From Marinicella pacifica (GTDB lineage: Bacteria > Pseudomonadota > Gammaproteobacteria > Xanthomonadales > Marinicellaceae): a DNA stretch of 64,000 bases. Below the pieces are notes generated by a model. That model was given only the letters and a program-made list of their open reading frames with translations. It was not told the DNA's origin and made no database searches. The stretch covers positions 1 to 64,000 of the forward strand of contig NZ_BMEO01000011.1 in assembly GCF_014636635.1 (NCBI RefSeq). Direction: 5' to 3'. Within the stretch, counting starts at the first letter, position 1; every line of letters begins with the position of its first letter. Positions 7,368 to 17,912 of this stretch are shown here, piece by piece. The position numbers were made by a program, and so were the translations under genes.

Positions 7368-8483
7368 TTATTTTTTTAAATAAGGCTGTTCGCGGATGGT
7401 CAGGTATTCTCTGGCTTGATGCATCAAATGCACAAAAGCCTGTTGGTGGTTATTGTGTAAAATGCTTTTCAGTCGGTTAATGGTGTCGTCCAGGGCATTG
7501 ATGATGGTGGGGCTGTACTGATTCAGTTTCTGGATTTCATAGTATAAATCGGGGTTTTCGTGGGTCACATTGGCAGCAATGCGCCACTGGGCATCAAAAG
7601 TGGTACTGGATAGATTGGCGAGCAGATCGGCGGCTTCTCCCGATTCGGCCAACACCGTCATAAATATAATGTTCAGTAAATGCGACAGACCGAGCACATA
7701 GCTGATTAAGCGGTCATGGTCTTCAAATTGCATTTCAACGCGTTCCACCATGGTGGGCTGAAACAGTTGTTTGGCACTTTGTAACGCCGCATCATCGCCC
7801 ATGTGAATGAAAATCACATGTTTATTCGACAACAGCTGACTGTCGGGGCCAAACATGGGGTGAATAGAGACCACCCGACAGCCGCTGTCGTGCAGCGAAC
7901 GCAGGGGACGGCGCAGGGGGGTTTTGATGGAACTGATGTCCATGATAATCCCGTTTGGTTTAAGTTGTTGCAGTTGATTCAACACCTCGACACTTTTTTG
8001 TATGGGGGTGGCGAGGATAATAAAATCGTGGTTCAGTTCAATCCTCGTGATATCAGCAATAAAATTATCCTGGTCGGGCAATGGTGCAAGGTCATTAATT
8101 TCAACGGTGAAATTCTGCTCCTGTAAAAAATGAGCAAACCATTGTCCCATCTTACCGTTACCGCCGATAATCAGGGCTTTTTTGTTGTGACCGTAACCGG
8201 AGTTTTTAACTTTCTGGACCTCTTGTTTGCTGAGTGAGGTTTCAATAATCAGCTCAAATATTTTTTGTGCAATGTTTGGATTGAGTTTTTTCTGCTCAGC
8301 CACTTCTCGGATGTGATTAATAACTTGTTTTTCACGACCGTAGTCACGGGTGGGTGATTTTGTGTCGAGTTTCACATTTCCAATCTGCTCAACATTAAAC
8401 TGTCGTTCAGCAATCAGTGCTATAATTTGCTCATCGATGTCATCAAGTTGCTGACGTAATTGCGATAATTTTTGATTTTTCAT
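7368..8483 (-). CDS. tyrA: Bifunctional chorismate mutase / prephenate dehydrogenase
   Basis: Converts chorismate to prephenate and then oxidises it with NAD to 4-hydroxyphenylpyruvate in tyrosine synthesis. Residues about 1-90 are an AroQ-type chorismate mutase helix bundle (LRQQLDDIDEQIIALIAER, then RDYGREKQVI). From residue about 105 there is a Rossmann NAD-binding motif (IIGGNGKMGQWF), followed by the prephenate dehydrogenase helices. The 371-residue length is nearly that of E. coli TyrA. It stands alone on the - strand; the divergent CsgG-like gene begins 81 bp away. Confidence 0.95.
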   Translation of the reverse strand: MKNQKLSQLRQQLDDIDEQIIALIAERQFNVEQIGNVKLDTKSPTRDYGREKQVINHIREVAEQKKLNPNIAQKIFELIIETSLSKQEVQKVKNSGYGHNKKALIIGGNGKMGQWFAHFLQEQNFTVEINDLAPLPDQDNFIADITRIELNHDFIILATPIQKSVEVLNQLQQLKPNGIIMDISSIKTPLRRPLRSLHDSGCRVVSIHPMFGPDSQLLSNKHVIFIHMGDDAALQSAKQLFQPTMVERVEMQFEDHDRLISYVLGLSHLLNIIFMTVLAESGEAADLLANLSSTTFDAQWRIAANVTHENPDLYYEIQKLNQYSPTIINALDDTINRLKSILHNNHQQAFVHLMHQAREYLTIREQPYLKK

Positions 8484-8564
8484 ATTGAATGTCAGTAAAT
8501 TTAAGCGTAAATTGTTACAGTATAAAGATGATTAAGCAATAATTTTTAATGGGAGTATGAATAT

Positions 8565-9266
8565 ATGCGTAAACTGTTAGTTTTGTTAGTAATAACATTT
8601 TTTAGTGGACTGGTTGTGGCCAAGGATCGTCCGGTGGTGGCGGTTCTCGATTTCACCAATGATACCCGAGCTCACTGGTGGCGAACTGATGTGGGGCATG
8701 AGTTGGGCGGTATGCTGGCCAATGAGTTAACTTCGACCGGAGCCTTTAAGGTGGTTGAACGACAACGCCTTGACAGCGTATTGGGTGAACAGGATTTGGG
8801 TGCTTCAGGTCGTGTTAATCCGGCCACGGCAGCTAAAATGGGCAAGGTGACCGGTGCTCAGTATTTAATTACCGGTAAAGTGGCGGCTTATGAAGAAAAT
8901 ACCAAAGGAACTGGTGGCGGATTGAGTTTCAAAGGTATTTCTTTGGGTGGTAAAAGCCAACAGGCTTATTTAGCCATAGATTTACGTGTGATTAATGCGA
9001 CCACCGGTGAAGTTGAATATGTCCGTACCATTGAAGGTCGTTCCAAAGGCGGCGGTATGAGCGTTGGTCTGTATCGTGGTGGTTTTGGTGGCTCATTGGG
9101 CGGCCACAAGAAAACCCCAACCGGTAAAGCCATTCGTGCAGCGCTGGTTGAAGCCACAGATTATTTAGCCTGTGTTATGTATGATCAGGATGGTTGTGTT
9201 CGTGAATACAGAGAAAAAGAACGTAGTCGTCGTGAGAAAACCAAATCATCTTTATCACTCGACTAA
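8565..9266 (+). CDS. CsgG/HfaB-family secreted protein
   Basis: A 233-residue protein with a signal peptide of about 19 residues (cleavage after VVA). The CsgG-like core follows: VAVLDFTND, ELTSTGAFKVVERQRLD, then AQYLITGKVAAYEE. CsgG proteins form the outer-membrane curli secretion pore. No lipobox is visible and no csgA, csgB, csgE or csgF gene is nearby, so this is better seen as one of the many stand-alone CsgG-like envelope proteins. A GGAG Shine-Dalgarno lies nine bases before the ATG. The C-terminus is rich in Arg, Lys and Glu. It ends at a terminator shared with lpdA. Confidence 0.8.
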   Translation: MRKLLVLLVITFFSGLVVAKDRPVVAVLDFTNDTRAHWWRTDVGHELGGMLANELTSTGAFKVVERQRLDSVLGEQDLGASGRVNPATAAKMGKVTGAQYLITGKVAAYEENTKGTGGGLSFKGISLGGKSQQAYLAIDLRVINATTGEVEYVRTIEGRSKGGGMSVGLYRGGFGGSLGGHKKTPTGKAIRAALVEATDYLACVMYDQDGCVREYREKERSRREKTKSSLSLD

Positions 9267-9291
9267 GACGATTCACAGGTTTTAACAAACC

Positions 9292-9323
9292 AAAAAAAGG
9301 CCGGCAAAAGACCGGCCTTTTTT
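9292..9323. terminator. Bidirectional intrinsic terminator between the CsgG-like gene and lpdA
   Basis: A 6-bp GC stem (9299-9304 with 9312-9317) is flanked by seven A on the left and six T on the right, so it has a T tract in both directions and serves two converging genes. Confidence 0.85.
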
Positions 9324-9340
9324 AATGGGATGGTCCGCTG

Positions 9341-10762
9341 TTAATTGGCTTTATGAACGGCTCGTTTATCGACGCTCATGGCCGCTTCAAATACAGCTTC
9401 AGATAAAGTCGGATGGGCATGAACAATCCGTGCCAGGTCTTCGGCACAACCTCTAAACTCCATGGTCACCACACATTCAGAAATCAATTCTGAAGCACCG
9501 GCGCCAAAAATATGGGCACCCAGTAACTCATCGCTTTCTTCATGAGCCAGTAGCTTGACCATGCCTGTGGGCTCATTCATGGCCAAGGCACGACCATTGG
9601 CCGCAAAGGGAAAAGTACCGATTTTATATGGAATACCGGCTTCTTTGAGCTGCTCTTCAGTTTTACCGACCCAGGCCAGCTCCGGTTCGGTGTAAATCAC
9701 CCAGGGAATGGTGTTAAAGTCAATGTGGCCATGTTCACCTAAGATGCGTTCTACCACGGCAGACCCTTCTTCAGAGCCTTTATGTGCCAGCATCGGACCG
9801 CGAACCACGTCACCTACGGCCCAGACATTCTCGACACTGGTCTGGCAGTTGTCGTTGACATCAATTTGACCGCGTTCGGTTAATTCAACGCCACAATCAT
9901 CGCTTAGCAAGCCTTCTGTTTCGGCTTTACGACCGACAGCCACCAGTAATTTATCAAAAGTTTCAGTGTGTTTCTCACCATCTTTTTCATACACCACTTC
10001 CACCTGGTTATTTTTCACTTCAGCAGATTTAACAAAGGTTGATAAGTGAATATCAAGCCCCTGCTTTTTGAACTCACGGGCCGCGACTTTGGCAATGCCC
10101 TGGTCACAGGCACCTAAAAAGGTGTCCATGGCTTCAAATATGGTGACATCACTACCGACCCGGCGCCAGACACTGCCCATTTCCAGGCCAATCACGCCGG
10201 CACCAATTACACCCAGTTTTTTAGGCACCTCTTCGATGTTTAAGCCGCCGGTATTATCTAAAATATATTTGTTATCAACCTCAACATTGGGAATCGACAC
10301 GGGTACCGATCCGGAGGCCAGGATAATGTGCTTGCCGGAAACGGTTTGCTGACCTTCTTCGTTGCTGATTTCAACCTGACGGTCTTTTAATAATTTTCCG
10401 CTACCGGCAATGTAGCTGACTTTGTTGGCTTTGAATAATTGTTTGATACCGCCGGTCAGTTGTTTGACAATTTTGTCTTTACGGCCAATCATGGTGCCGA
10501 CATGAATGGCAGCGTCTTTAAACGAAATACCGTGGACATCGTAATGCTGCGTCATTTGCTCATAATGCTTGGAAGAGTCCAGCAACGCTTTGGAAGGAAT
10601 ACAACCCACATTGAGGCAAGTACCGCCAAGGGCGTACTCGTCGTCTTTGGTTTTAAAGCGGTCAACGCACAGGGTTTTCAAGCCGCCCTGAGCAGCCCGA
10701 ATGGCCGCCACATAACCGGCCGGACCGCCGCCAATCACCACCACATCATATTGTTCACTCAT
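9341..10762 (-). CDS. lpdA: Dihydrolipoyl dehydrogenase (E3)
   Basis: Reoxidises the dihydrolipoyl arm of E2 using FAD and NAD. Visible are the N-terminal FAD motif VVVIGGGPAGYVAA, the redox disulfide GGTCLNVGC (C49 and C54), the central NAD Rossmann motif IGAGVIGLEMG and the C-terminal catalytic HAHPTLSEAVFEA. The length of 473 residues is typical. The ATG at 10762 has a GGAG Shine-Dalgarno eight bases upstream and is preferred over a TTG one codon earlier. It is the last gene of the sucA-sucB-lpdA operon, so this copy is dedicated at least to 2-oxoglutarate dehydrogenase. Confidence 0.97.
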   Translation of the reverse strand: MSEQYDVVVIGGGPAGYVAAIRAAQGGLKTLCVDRFKTKDDEYALGGTCLNVGCIPSKALLDSSKHYEQMTQHYDVHGISFKDAAIHVGTMIGRKDKIVKQLTGGIKQLFKANKVSYIAGSGKLLKDRQVEISNEEGQQTVSGKHIILASGSVPVSIPNVEVDNKYILDNTGGLNIEEVPKKLGVIGAGVIGLEMGSVWRRVGSDVTIFEAMDTFLGACDQGIAKVAAREFKKQGLDIHLSTFVKSAEVKNNQVEVVYEKDGEKHTETFDKLLVAVGRKAETEGLLSDDCGVELTERGQIDVNDNCQTSVENVWAVGDVVRGPMLAHKGSEEGSAVVERILGEHGHIDFNTIPWVIYTEPELAWVGKTEEQLKEAGIPYKIGTFPFAANGRALAMNEPTGMVKLLAHEESDELLGAHIFGAGASELISECVVTMEFRGCAEDLARIVHAHPTLSEAVFEAAMSVDKRAVHKAN

Positions 10763-10775
10763 CAATTAATCTCCG

Positions 10776-11966
10776 TTACAGTTTAAGCAGCATTCTGGCC
10801 GGATCTTCCAGCATATCTTTTAAAGTGACTAAAAACAGCACCGCATCTTTGCCGTCAATAATGCGGTGGTCATAGGTCAGTGCCAGGTACATCATGGGTC
10901 GAACCACAATTTCACCCTCAACCACCACCGGTCGTTCTTTGATGGTGTGCATGCCTAAAATGGCACTTTGCGGCATATTCAAAATTGGCGTTGACATCAA
11001 AGAGCCAAAAGAGCCGCCGTTGGTGATGGTGAAGGTGCCACCTTGTAAGTCTTCCATCGTCAGTTTGCCACTGTTGCCTTTTTCGGCAAAATCACGGATG
11101 CCTTTGTCTATATCCGCCAGACCCATGGCATCGGTGTTTTTTAACACCGGCACCACCAGGCCGCGCTCGGTGGCCACCGCGATACCGATGTTTTGTTGTC
11201 GGTGATAAACAATGTCATTGTCTTCGACGGACGCATTGATTATCGGAAACTGTTTGAGCGCCTCGGTGGCCGCTTTGACAAAAAAGGACATCAATCCAAG
11301 TTTAATGCCATGTTTTTTCTGGAATTCGTCTTTGTATTTACTGCGGATATCCATCACTGCCTGTAAATCGACCTCATTAAAAGAGGTCAGCATGGCAGCG
11401 GTTGACTGGGCTTCTACCATGCGATCGGCAATTTTGGCCCGCAATCGGCTCATTGGTACCCGCTCTTCCAGCGGGGTGTTGGCCACATTCATGACATCGG
11501 GTTTGGTGATGCGTCCACCGCGACCGCTGCCTTCGACTTGAGACGCGTCAATGTTTTCATCTTTCATCATTTTGCGGGCGGCCGGACCGGCTGAACCGGT
11601 GTCAATGTCATCAGCGGTTGTTTTGGGTGGTTGTGTGGCGGATTTTTGTTCGCCGGACTTGTCTGATGAATCGTCAGTTGATTTCTTTTGTGTGGATGTG
11701 TCTTCGGTTTTTGGTTCATCTTGAACCGCGCCTTCTTTGACCCTGGCAATCACGTCACTGGCCTGCACCACATCGCCTTCTTCAACGTCGACAGATTCCA
11801 GTACACCGTCAACCGGCGAAGGCACTTCCAACACCACTTTGTCGGTTTCTAAATCCACCAGATTTTCATCTCTTCGAACCGTGTCACCGGGTTTTTTATG
11901 CCAGGTGGCAACGGTGGCGTCACTCACTGATTCGGGTAAAACCGGTACTTTAACATCAATGCTCAT
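10776..11966 (-). CDS. sucB: 2-oxoglutarate dehydrogenase E2 (dihydrolipoyl succinyltransferase)
   Basis: Transfers the succinyl group from E1 to CoA via a swinging lipoyl arm. An N-terminal lipoyl domain carries the lipoylated K43 (in [12 protein letters not shown]). A Pro/Thr/Lys-rich linker leads to an E3-binding domain ([20 protein letters not shown]). The catalytic acyltransferase core ends in [15 protein letters not shown], which holds the His and Asp pair. The 396-residue length with a single lipoyl domain is normal for SucB. A GGAG lies ten bases before the ATG, and only 7 bp separate it from the sucA stop. Confidence 0.97.
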   Translation of the reverse strand: MSIDVKVPVLPESVSDATVATWHKKPGDTVRRDENLVDLETDKVVLEVPSPVDGVLESVDVEEGDVVQASDVIARVKEGAVQDEPKTEDTSTQKKSTDDSSDKSGEQKSATQPPKTTADDIDTGSAGPAARKMMKDENIDASQVEGSGRGGRITKPDVMNVANTPLEERVPMSRLRAKIADRMVEAQSTAAMLTSFNEVDLQAVMDIRSKYKDEFQKKHGIKLGLMSFFVKAATEALKQFPIINASVEDNDIVYHRQQNIGIAVATERGLVVPVLKNTDAMGLADIDKGIRDFAEKGNSGKLTMEDLQGGTFTITNGGSFGSLMSTPILNMPQSAILGMHTIKERPVVVEGEIVVRPMMYLALTYDHRIIDGKDAVLFLVTLKDMLEDPARMLLKL

Positions 11967-11973
11967 TTTATTA

Positions 11974-14811
11974 TTACTCCGCGTCTATGGCCGATCCATG
12001 GTTTCCATGAATGGCATCTTCGATTAATTGGTTTTGTTCTTTTACATGGACTTGATACGATCCGACAGCCGGCGAGGGCGAACCTTTACGGCCGGCATAA
12101 TACAGTGGGAATCGATCTGCCACACAATGTTGTAAATGGTGTCTGATCTGAAACCAGGCACCTTGGTTTATGGGTTCTTCCTGACACCAGATCACTTCTT
12201 TGGCGTTGGTGAATTTGTCCAGCTCGGCGGTCAGTTCAGGCCGCGGGAACGGATACAGTTGTTCAATGCGAATCACGGCAATGTTTTTTATGTCATTCTC
12301 ATTGATCCTTTTCATCAGGTCGTAATAGACCTTACCTGAGCACAGTATAATGCGCTCAACTGCTTTGTTCGTGACTTTGCGATCCGGAATCACCAGCTGA
12401 AATCCGCCTTGCGTCAGTTGTTGTTTGGTGGACACGGCTTCTTTATGCCGTAACAGACTTTTGGGGGTCATCACAATCAAGGGTTTTCTGGCTTTGCGCA
12501 GCATTTGCCGGCGAATCATATGAAAGGTCTGGGCCGGGGTTGAGGGCATGCACACCTGCATATTGTTGACCGCACAGAGCTGCAAAAAGCGTTCTAAACG
12601 GGCCGATGAATGTTCAGGCCCCTGGCCCTCAAAACCATGGGGTAAGAACATCACAAGACCACTTAATCGACCCCATTTGGCTTCACCTGAGGATATAAAC
12701 TGATCAATCACCACCTGGGCCCCGTTGGCAAAGTCACCAAACTGGGCTTCCCAGATCACCAGGGCATTGGGTTCAGCGGTGGCATAACCGTATTCAAAAC
12801 CCAACACCGCCAGTTCTGATAGCACAGAATTAATGATGTCAATTTTATTGCTGTCGGTTTCCAGCCGTTCCAGTGGTGTGTAGTTTTTGGCCGAATCGGT
12901 GGTGTGTATCACCGCATGGCGATGGAAGAAGGTGCCGCGTTGGGAGTCCTGGCCATCGAGACGAATCTGGTAGCCGTCATCCAGAATACTGGCATAGGCC
13001 AGGGTTTCAGCAAAACCCCAGTCCATTGGTATTTCGTCGCGCATCATTTTGATGCGGTTATCATTAATACTTTTCACCCGGGGATGGGGTTTAATATCAT
13101 CCGGCAAATCGGTGATGATTTCGGCGTATTTTTTGAACTGTTCTTCACTGATGGTGGTGTCCACTTTCTCGCGCAAATCACCATCAAGATGGGGGGGCCA
13201 ATCGACCACAAATTGATCGTTGTTTTCATCCGCAAATTCCACGATATGCTGTTTATCATCGAGGCTGTCACGGTAGTCGTTCATTAACTGTTCAGCGTAA
13301 GATGAATCAATCACGCCGTTTTCGATTAATTTTTGGCTGTAAATTTCCCGTGGTGTCGGGTGTTTTTTGATGATTTTGTACATCTTGGGTTGCGTGGCGG
13401 AGGGTTCATCCGCTTCGTTGTGACCGTGTTTGCGGTAGCACACCAAATCTATCACCACATCGATATCAAAACGTTGGCGGTAATCTGCGGCCACCTGGGT
13501 GGCAAACACCACCGCTTCAGGATCATCCCCATTGACATGGAAAATCGGTGCCTGCACCATTTTCGCCACTTCGGTGCAATACAGTCCGCCTTTTTTGTCC
13601 AAAGCGTGGGTGGTGGTGAAGCCAATCTGATTATTAACCACCACATGGATGGTGCCGCCGACATCAAAACCTTCTACCCGTGCCATATTAAACAATTCCA
13701 TGATGACACCCTGACCTTCAAATGAGGCATCACCATGAATCAGTACCGGCACCACCTGGTTTTTGTTTTGATCATCACGTCGTACCTGCCGGGCCCGCAC
13801 CGATCCCAGCACAACCGGGTTAATAATTTCCAGATGTGAGGGGTTGAAAGCCATGGCCAGGTGCACCGGACCATGTGCGCCGGGTACGTCTGATGAATAG
13901 CCCTTGTGGTATTTAACATCACCGGAATTGACATTGTCCAGAGACTCATCACTGCCTTCGAATTCATCGAATAAATCAGCCGGAGATTTACCCAGTATAT
14001 TGATCAGCATATTGAGGCGGCCGCGGTGGGCCATGCCGAACACAATTTCTTTCACTTGATGCTTACCCAGATGGCCAATCAGTGCATCCATTTGTGGAAT
14101 CAAAGCATCGCCGCCTTCTAATGAAAAGCGTTTTTGGCCCACGTATTTGGTGTGCAGGTAGCGTTCCATGCCTTCGGCCTGGGTGAGTTTTTTCAGCATT
14201 TGTTTCTTTGCATCGTCGGAAAACCCAAACTCACCGGCGGGTTTTTCCAATCTTTGTTGCAGCCATTCGCGTTTTTCAATATCAGTGATGTGCATATATT
14301 CAACACCGATGTGCCGGCAATAAACCCGTTCCAGTCTATCTACGATGTCGGCTAAAGACATTTCAGGCGTATCGGTGACCAGCGAGCCGGTGTTAAAACG
14401 GGTGTTGAGATCCGTTTCACTGAGGCCGTGAAAAGACAATGTTAAGTCAGGTGTGTCCGGTCGCTTGGAATAGTTAATGGGATCCAAATCGGCTTTTTGG
14501 TGACCGCGCAGGCGATAAGAATTTATCAAACGCAACACCGCTGCTTGTTTCATCGCATGGTCAGCATCACCTGATAGCCCACCGCCGGCCGGTAATTGAC
14601 CGGCGGCTATAAATTGTTCAATCACCGGTTGATGGCGAACATCGGGTTGCTCACCGTCAAACTGTTTAAACAGTTGTTGCAGTTCAGGGGTGACTGCTTG
14701 AGGATCCTGTAAGTAGAGATCGTAGTATTGCTCTAACCAAGCTGAATTGGCGCCAAAAAAAGGGGCGCTTTGTTGCTTTTCTTTAATCCAGTTCGCCAAG
14801 GGAATGCTCAC
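11974..14811 (-). CDS. sucA: 2-oxoglutarate dehydrogenase E1
   Basis: Thiamine-diphosphate-dependent decarboxylase of the TCA-cycle 2-oxoglutarate dehydrogenase complex. The 945-residue protein shows the N-terminal E2-contact segment ([16 protein letters not shown]), [13 protein letters not shown], and [18 protein letters not shown] in the ThDP domain. The pyrimidine-domain and C-terminal stretches [17 protein letters not shown] and [16 protein letters not shown] are also present. Translation appears to begin at GTG 14811, because the N-terminal motif lies at the family position; no Shine-Dalgarno is evident. It is the first gene of sucA-sucB-lpdA. A terminator-like hairpin lies about 45 bases upstream. 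Confidence 0.97.
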   Translation of the reverse strand: MSIPLANWIKEKQQSAPFFGANSAWLEQYYDLYLQDPQAVTPELQQLFKQFDGEQPDVRHQPVIEQFIAAGQLPAGGGLSGDADHAMKQAAVLRLINSYRLRGHQKADLDPINYSKRPDTPDLTLSFHGLSETDLNTRFNTGSLVTDTPEMSLADIVDRLERVYCRHIGVEYMHITDIEKREWLQQRLEKPAGEFGFSDDAKKQMLKKLTQAEGMERYLHTKYVGQKRFSLEGGDALIPQMDALIGHLGKHQVKEIVFGMAHRGRLNMLINILGKSPADLFDEFEGSDESLDNVNSGDVKYHKGYSSDVPGAHGPVHLAMAFNPSHLEIINPVVLGSVRARQVRRDDQNKNQVVPVLIHGDASFEGQGVIMELFNMARVEGFDVGGTIHVVVNNQIGFTTTHALDKKGGLYCTEVAKMVQAPIFHVNGDDPEAVVFATQVAADYRQRFDIDVVIDLVCYRKHGHNEADEPSATQPKMYKIIKKHPTPREIYSQKLIENGVIDSSYAEQLMNDYRDSLDDKQHIVEFADENNDQFVVDWPPHLDGDLREKVDTTISEEQFKKYAEIITDLPDDIKPHPRVKSINDNRIKMMRDEIPMDWGFAETLAYASILDDGYQIRLDGQDSQRGTFFHRHAVIHTTDSAKNYTPLERLETDSNKIDIINSVLSELAVLGFEYGYATAEPNALVIWEAQFGDFANGAQVVIDQFISSGEAKWGRLSGLVMFLPHGFEGQGPEHSSARLERFLQLCAVNNMQVCMPSTPAQTFHMIRRQMLRKARKPLIVMTPKSLLRHKEAVSTKQQLTQGGFQLVIPDRKVTNKAVERIILCSGKVYYDLMKRINENDIKNIAVIRIEQLYPFPRPELTAELDKFTNAKEVIWCQEEPINQGAWFQIRHHLQHCVADRFPLYYAGRKGSPSPAVGSYQVHVKEQNQLIEDAIHGNHGSAIDAE

Positions 14812-15319
14812 GTCAAAAATAAAAGCCGTTATTATACCTGAGTTAAGCGTGGGTAAAAACCTATCGGCACCGATAAGGTGGATTAAATCGCATTTTTATT
14901 TGTAAAGAGCAGCTTTTGTAAAACCCATTGTCAGCGGCTTATTTTTTGTGACATAATATTCACACAGGGTACAAAACTTCCCAAAAATATTTATTTTTTT
15001 AACAGCGTGTCTTCACAAATTATCTGTTCTTGTTAATTTTTTTAAATGCAGAAAAATAAAAGTTAATAAAAAAAATCAATTTTACTCGTTTATGGTGGCA
15101 ATATATGCTATATTTCCTGGCGACATTTCGGCCGCTTTCTGGAATGTATTTTTTTGTCTAAGGTGTTGAAATGCAAGTATAAAACAGTATGCTTGCAAAA
15201 CAACCTGTTCTCATCAGTGAGACTTAAGCGGTTGAAAGTACTGGTTAATTTTTTTAAATCCAAATAAGATTAAAATAAATAATTTATTAATTTATTTTGG
15301 GAGAGTGACGGGGACAGTT
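14812..15319. promoter_or_regulatory. AT-rich divergent control region between sucA and nrdJ
   Basis: No gene is visible in these 508 bases. Features seen are: the terminator-like hairpin at 14855-14878 on the sucA strand; a symmetric TGTGA-N8-TCACA at 14947-14964; a perfect 16-bp direct repeat at 15032-15047 and 15244-15259; and an inverted repeat TGCAAG/CTTGCA at 15172-15177 and 15192-15197 on the nrdJ side. I find no cobalamin-riboswitch core motif. Promoters for both genes must lie here, but I cannot place them with confidence. Confidence 0.5.
14855..14878 (-). terminator. Terminator-like hairpin in the sucA leader
   Basis: On the - strand a short stem (TATCG with CGATA, flanked by CC/GG with one bulge) is followed by five T about 45 bases before the sucA start codon. 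It may act as an attenuator or terminate antisense transcription arriving from the nrdJ region. Confidence 0.35.
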
Positions 15320-17860
15320 ATGCAAATGAGTGAAGTCAAAAAGAAACAGCAGGTTTATTCGCAGGAAGAAGCTTATCAGGCATCCTTAGATTATTTTAAG
15401 GGCGATGACCTGGCGGCCCGTGTCTGGGTCAACAAATACGCATTAAAGGATTCAGAAGGTAATATTTTTGAACAAACGCCGGATGATATGCACCACCGAC
15501 TGGCTTCAGAAATCGCCCGGGTTGAAAAAAAATACCCCAATCCGATGTCGCAACAGGAAGTTTTTAACCTGATTAAAAACTTCCACTATCTGGTTCCTCA
15601 AGGTGGCCCCATGACCGGTATCGGCAATCCCTTTCAGATTGCTTCTTTGTCTAACTGTTTTGTGATTGGTAATCCCGGTGAATCGGATTCTTACGGTGGT
15701 ATCATGAAAATTGATCAGGAACAGGTGCAATTGATGAAGCGTCGCGGTGGAGTCGGTCATGATTTATCCCACGTGCGGCCACGGGGCTCAGCGGTTAAGA
15801 ATTCAGCGCTGACGTCCACCGGTATTGTGCCGTTTATGGAGCGCTATTCCAATTCCACCCGTGAAGTGGCCCAGGACGGTCGCCGGGGTGCGCTGATGTT
15901 GTCGGTATCAATCAATCATCCCGATGCCGAAGATTTTATTGATGCCAAGTTAGAGCAGGGTAAAGTGACCGGTGCCAATGTATCGGTGCGCATTGATGAT
16001 GGTTTTATGCAGGCGGTGGCAGACAATAAGGACTATCAGCAAAACTACCCTGTGTTCAGTGATGACCCCAAATTCAGTCAAACCATCAACGCCCGCCAAT
16101 TGTGGCAAAAAATCATCCACAATGCCTGGCAGTCCGCTGAACCCGGCATTCTGTTCTGGGACACCATCACCCGTGAATCGGTGCCTGATTGCTATGCCGA
16201 TTTGGGTTATGAAACCGTTTCCACCAATCCTTGTGGTGAGATACCCTTGTGCCCTTATGACTCTTGTCGTTTACTGGCGATTAATTTATTGTCCTATGTG
16301 AGCAATCCCTTTACGGACACAGCAAAATTTGACGAGACCTTGTTTAAAGACCATGTGGCCAAAGCGCAACGTTTAATGGATGACATCATTGATCTTGAGC
16401 TGGAAAAGATTGATGCGATTTTAGAAAAAATTGATGCCGATCCGGAAAGTGAGGAGGTCAAGCGCATTGAGAAAAACCTCTGGTTAAACATCAAACAAAA
16501 AGCCGAAGAGGGCCGCCGAACCGGCATCGGTATCACTGCCGAGGGTGATATGCTGGCAGCTTTAGGCATTCGTTACGGCAGTGATGAAGGCAATGATTTT
16601 TCCGAGAAAATCCACAAAATGATTGCGGTTGAGACCTATCGGGCTTCTGTGAACATGGCTAAAGAACGCGGTGCTTTTGGTCTTTACGACAGTGAACGTG
16701 AAAAAAACAATCCGTTTATACAACGGCTGAAAAAGGCCGATGCCGGGATGTACAAAGACATGGTTGAATATGGTCGTCGTAACATTGCATTATTAACCAT
16801 TGCACCCACCGGCACCACCAGTTTAATGACCCAAACCACCTCAGGGATTGAGCCGGTTTTCTTACCGGTGTATAAACGTCGGCGTAAAGTGAACCCCAAT
16901 GATAAGGACGCACGGGTGGATTTTGTTGACGAGGTGGGCGATTCCTGGGAAGAATATACCGTGTTTCATCACCGGTTTAAGCAGTGGATGGAAGTGAACG
17001 GTCATGACACCGAAAAAAGCTACACGGAAAAACAGTTAAATGCGCTGGTTAAAAAGTCACCTTATTATAAGGCCACCAGTAATGATGTGGACTGGCTGAG
17101 TAAAGTGCGGATGCAAGGAGCGGTTCAAAAGTGGGTGGATCACAGCATCAGTGTGACCATTAATTTACCGCAAAATGTCAGCCAAAAACTGGTGGGTGAT
17201 TTGTATATGGAAGCCTGGAAAGTGGGTTGTAAAGGAGTCACCGTTTACCGTGACGGTTCACGCTCGGGCGTCCTGATTTCCAATGAAGACAAACAAGAAG
17301 AGCTGGTGCCATTTCCCACCAAACGGCCGAAAATTCTGGAAGCCGATGTGGTGCGGTTCCATAACAACAAAGAAAAGTGGATTGCCTTTGTGGGTCTGAT
17401 TGACGACCAGCCGTATGAAGTGTTTACCGGTCTGGCGGATGATGAGGATGGTATTTTCCTGCCCCGTTCCATTGAAAAAGGCCTGATCATCAAAAGCCGT
17501 TTAGAAGACGGCAGCTCACGCTATGATTTTCAGTTCACCAACAAACGCGGTTATAAAACCACCATCGAAGGTTTGTCCCATAAATTCAATCCTGAATACT
17601 GGAACTATGCCAAATTGATTTCCGGTACCTTGCGTCACGGCATGCCGATTGTTAAAGTGGTGGGATTGATTAATACCTTGCAACTGGACAGCGAATCGAT
17701 TAATACCTGGAAAAACGGTGTGACCCGTGCACTCAAACGTTATATTGCCGATGGCACGGAGGCCGAGAAAGGGACCTGTGAAAATTGCCAGTCCACCGAG
17801 TTGATTTATCAGGAAGGCTGCTTAACCTGTAAAAGCTGCGGTTCATCCAAATGCGGTTAG
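15320..17860 (+). CDS. nrdJ: Adenosylcobalamin-dependent (class II) ribonucleotide reductase
   Basis: Reduces ribonucleotides to deoxyribonucleotides using a radical generated from coenzyme B12, independently of oxygen. Visible are SLSNCFV (substrate-site cysteine), KRRGGVGHDLSHVRPRG, the radical-site loop STNPCGEIPLCPYDSCRL and the phosphate loop LTIAPTGTTSLM. The C-terminal zinc-ribbon-like tail CENC...CLTCKSCGSSKCG carries the redox shuttle cysteines. The ORF opens at a GTG 15 bases earlier; ATG 15320 (or 15326) is preferred, with GGGGA just upstream. The protein is about 846 residues. No B12 riboswitch was found upstream. The gene is monocistronic and ends at a shared terminator. Confidence 0.93.
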   Translation: MQMSEVKKKQQVYSQEEAYQASLDYFKGDDLAARVWVNKYALKDSEGNIFEQTPDDMHHRLASEIARVEKKYPNPMSQQEVFNLIKNFHYLVPQGGPMTGIGNPFQIASLSNCFVIGNPGESDSYGGIMKIDQEQVQLMKRRGGVGHDLSHVRPRGSAVKNSALTSTGIVPFMERYSNSTREVAQDGRRGALMLSVSINHPDAEDFIDAKLEQGKVTGANVSVRIDDGFMQAVADNKDYQQNYPVFSDDPKFSQTINARQLWQKIIHNAWQSAEPGILFWDTITRESVPDCYADLGYETVSTNPCGEIPLCPYDSCRLLAINLLSYVSNPFTDTAKFDETLFKDHVAKAQRLMDDIIDLELEKIDAILEKIDADPESEEVKRIEKNLWLNIKQKAEEGRRTGIGITAEGDMLAALGIRYGSDEGNDFSEKIHKMIAVETYRASVNMAKERGAFGLYDSEREKNNPFIQRLKKADAGMYKDMVEYGRRNIALLTIAPTGTTSLMTQTTSGIEPVFLPVYKRRRKVNPNDKDARVDFVDEVGDSWEEYTVFHHRFKQWMEVNGHDTEKSYTEKQLNALVKKSPYYKATSNDVDWLSKVRMQGAVQKWVDHSISVTINLPQNVSQKLVGDLYMEAWKVGCKGVTVYRDGSRSGVLISNEDKQEELVPFPTKRPKILEADVVRFHNNKEKWIAFVGLIDDQPYEVFTGLADDEDGIFLPRSIEKGLIIKSRLEDGSSRYDFQFTNKRGYKTTIEGLSHKFNPEYWNYAKLISGTLRHGMPIVKVVGLINTLQLDSESINTWKNGVTRALKRYIADGTEAEKGTCENCQSTELIYQEGCLTCKSCGSSKCG

Positions 17861-17882
17861 GGTGAACCCGGCATGCATAAAA

Positions 17883-17908
17883 AGCACCCACACCGGGTGC
17901 TTTTTTTT
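17883..17908. terminator. Bidirectional intrinsic terminator between nrdJ and pncA
   Basis: A 7-bp stem (17883-17889 with 17895-17901) is followed by eight T on the + strand. It is preceded by an A run that gives a shorter T tract for the converging pncA transcript. Confidence 0.85.
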
Positions 17909-17912
17909 GGGC

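Noticed and set aside
14880-15319. Cobalamin riboswitch controlling nrdJ
   Set aside because: I looked for the conserved B12-box core on both strands of the leader and did not find it; a covariance-model search would settle this.
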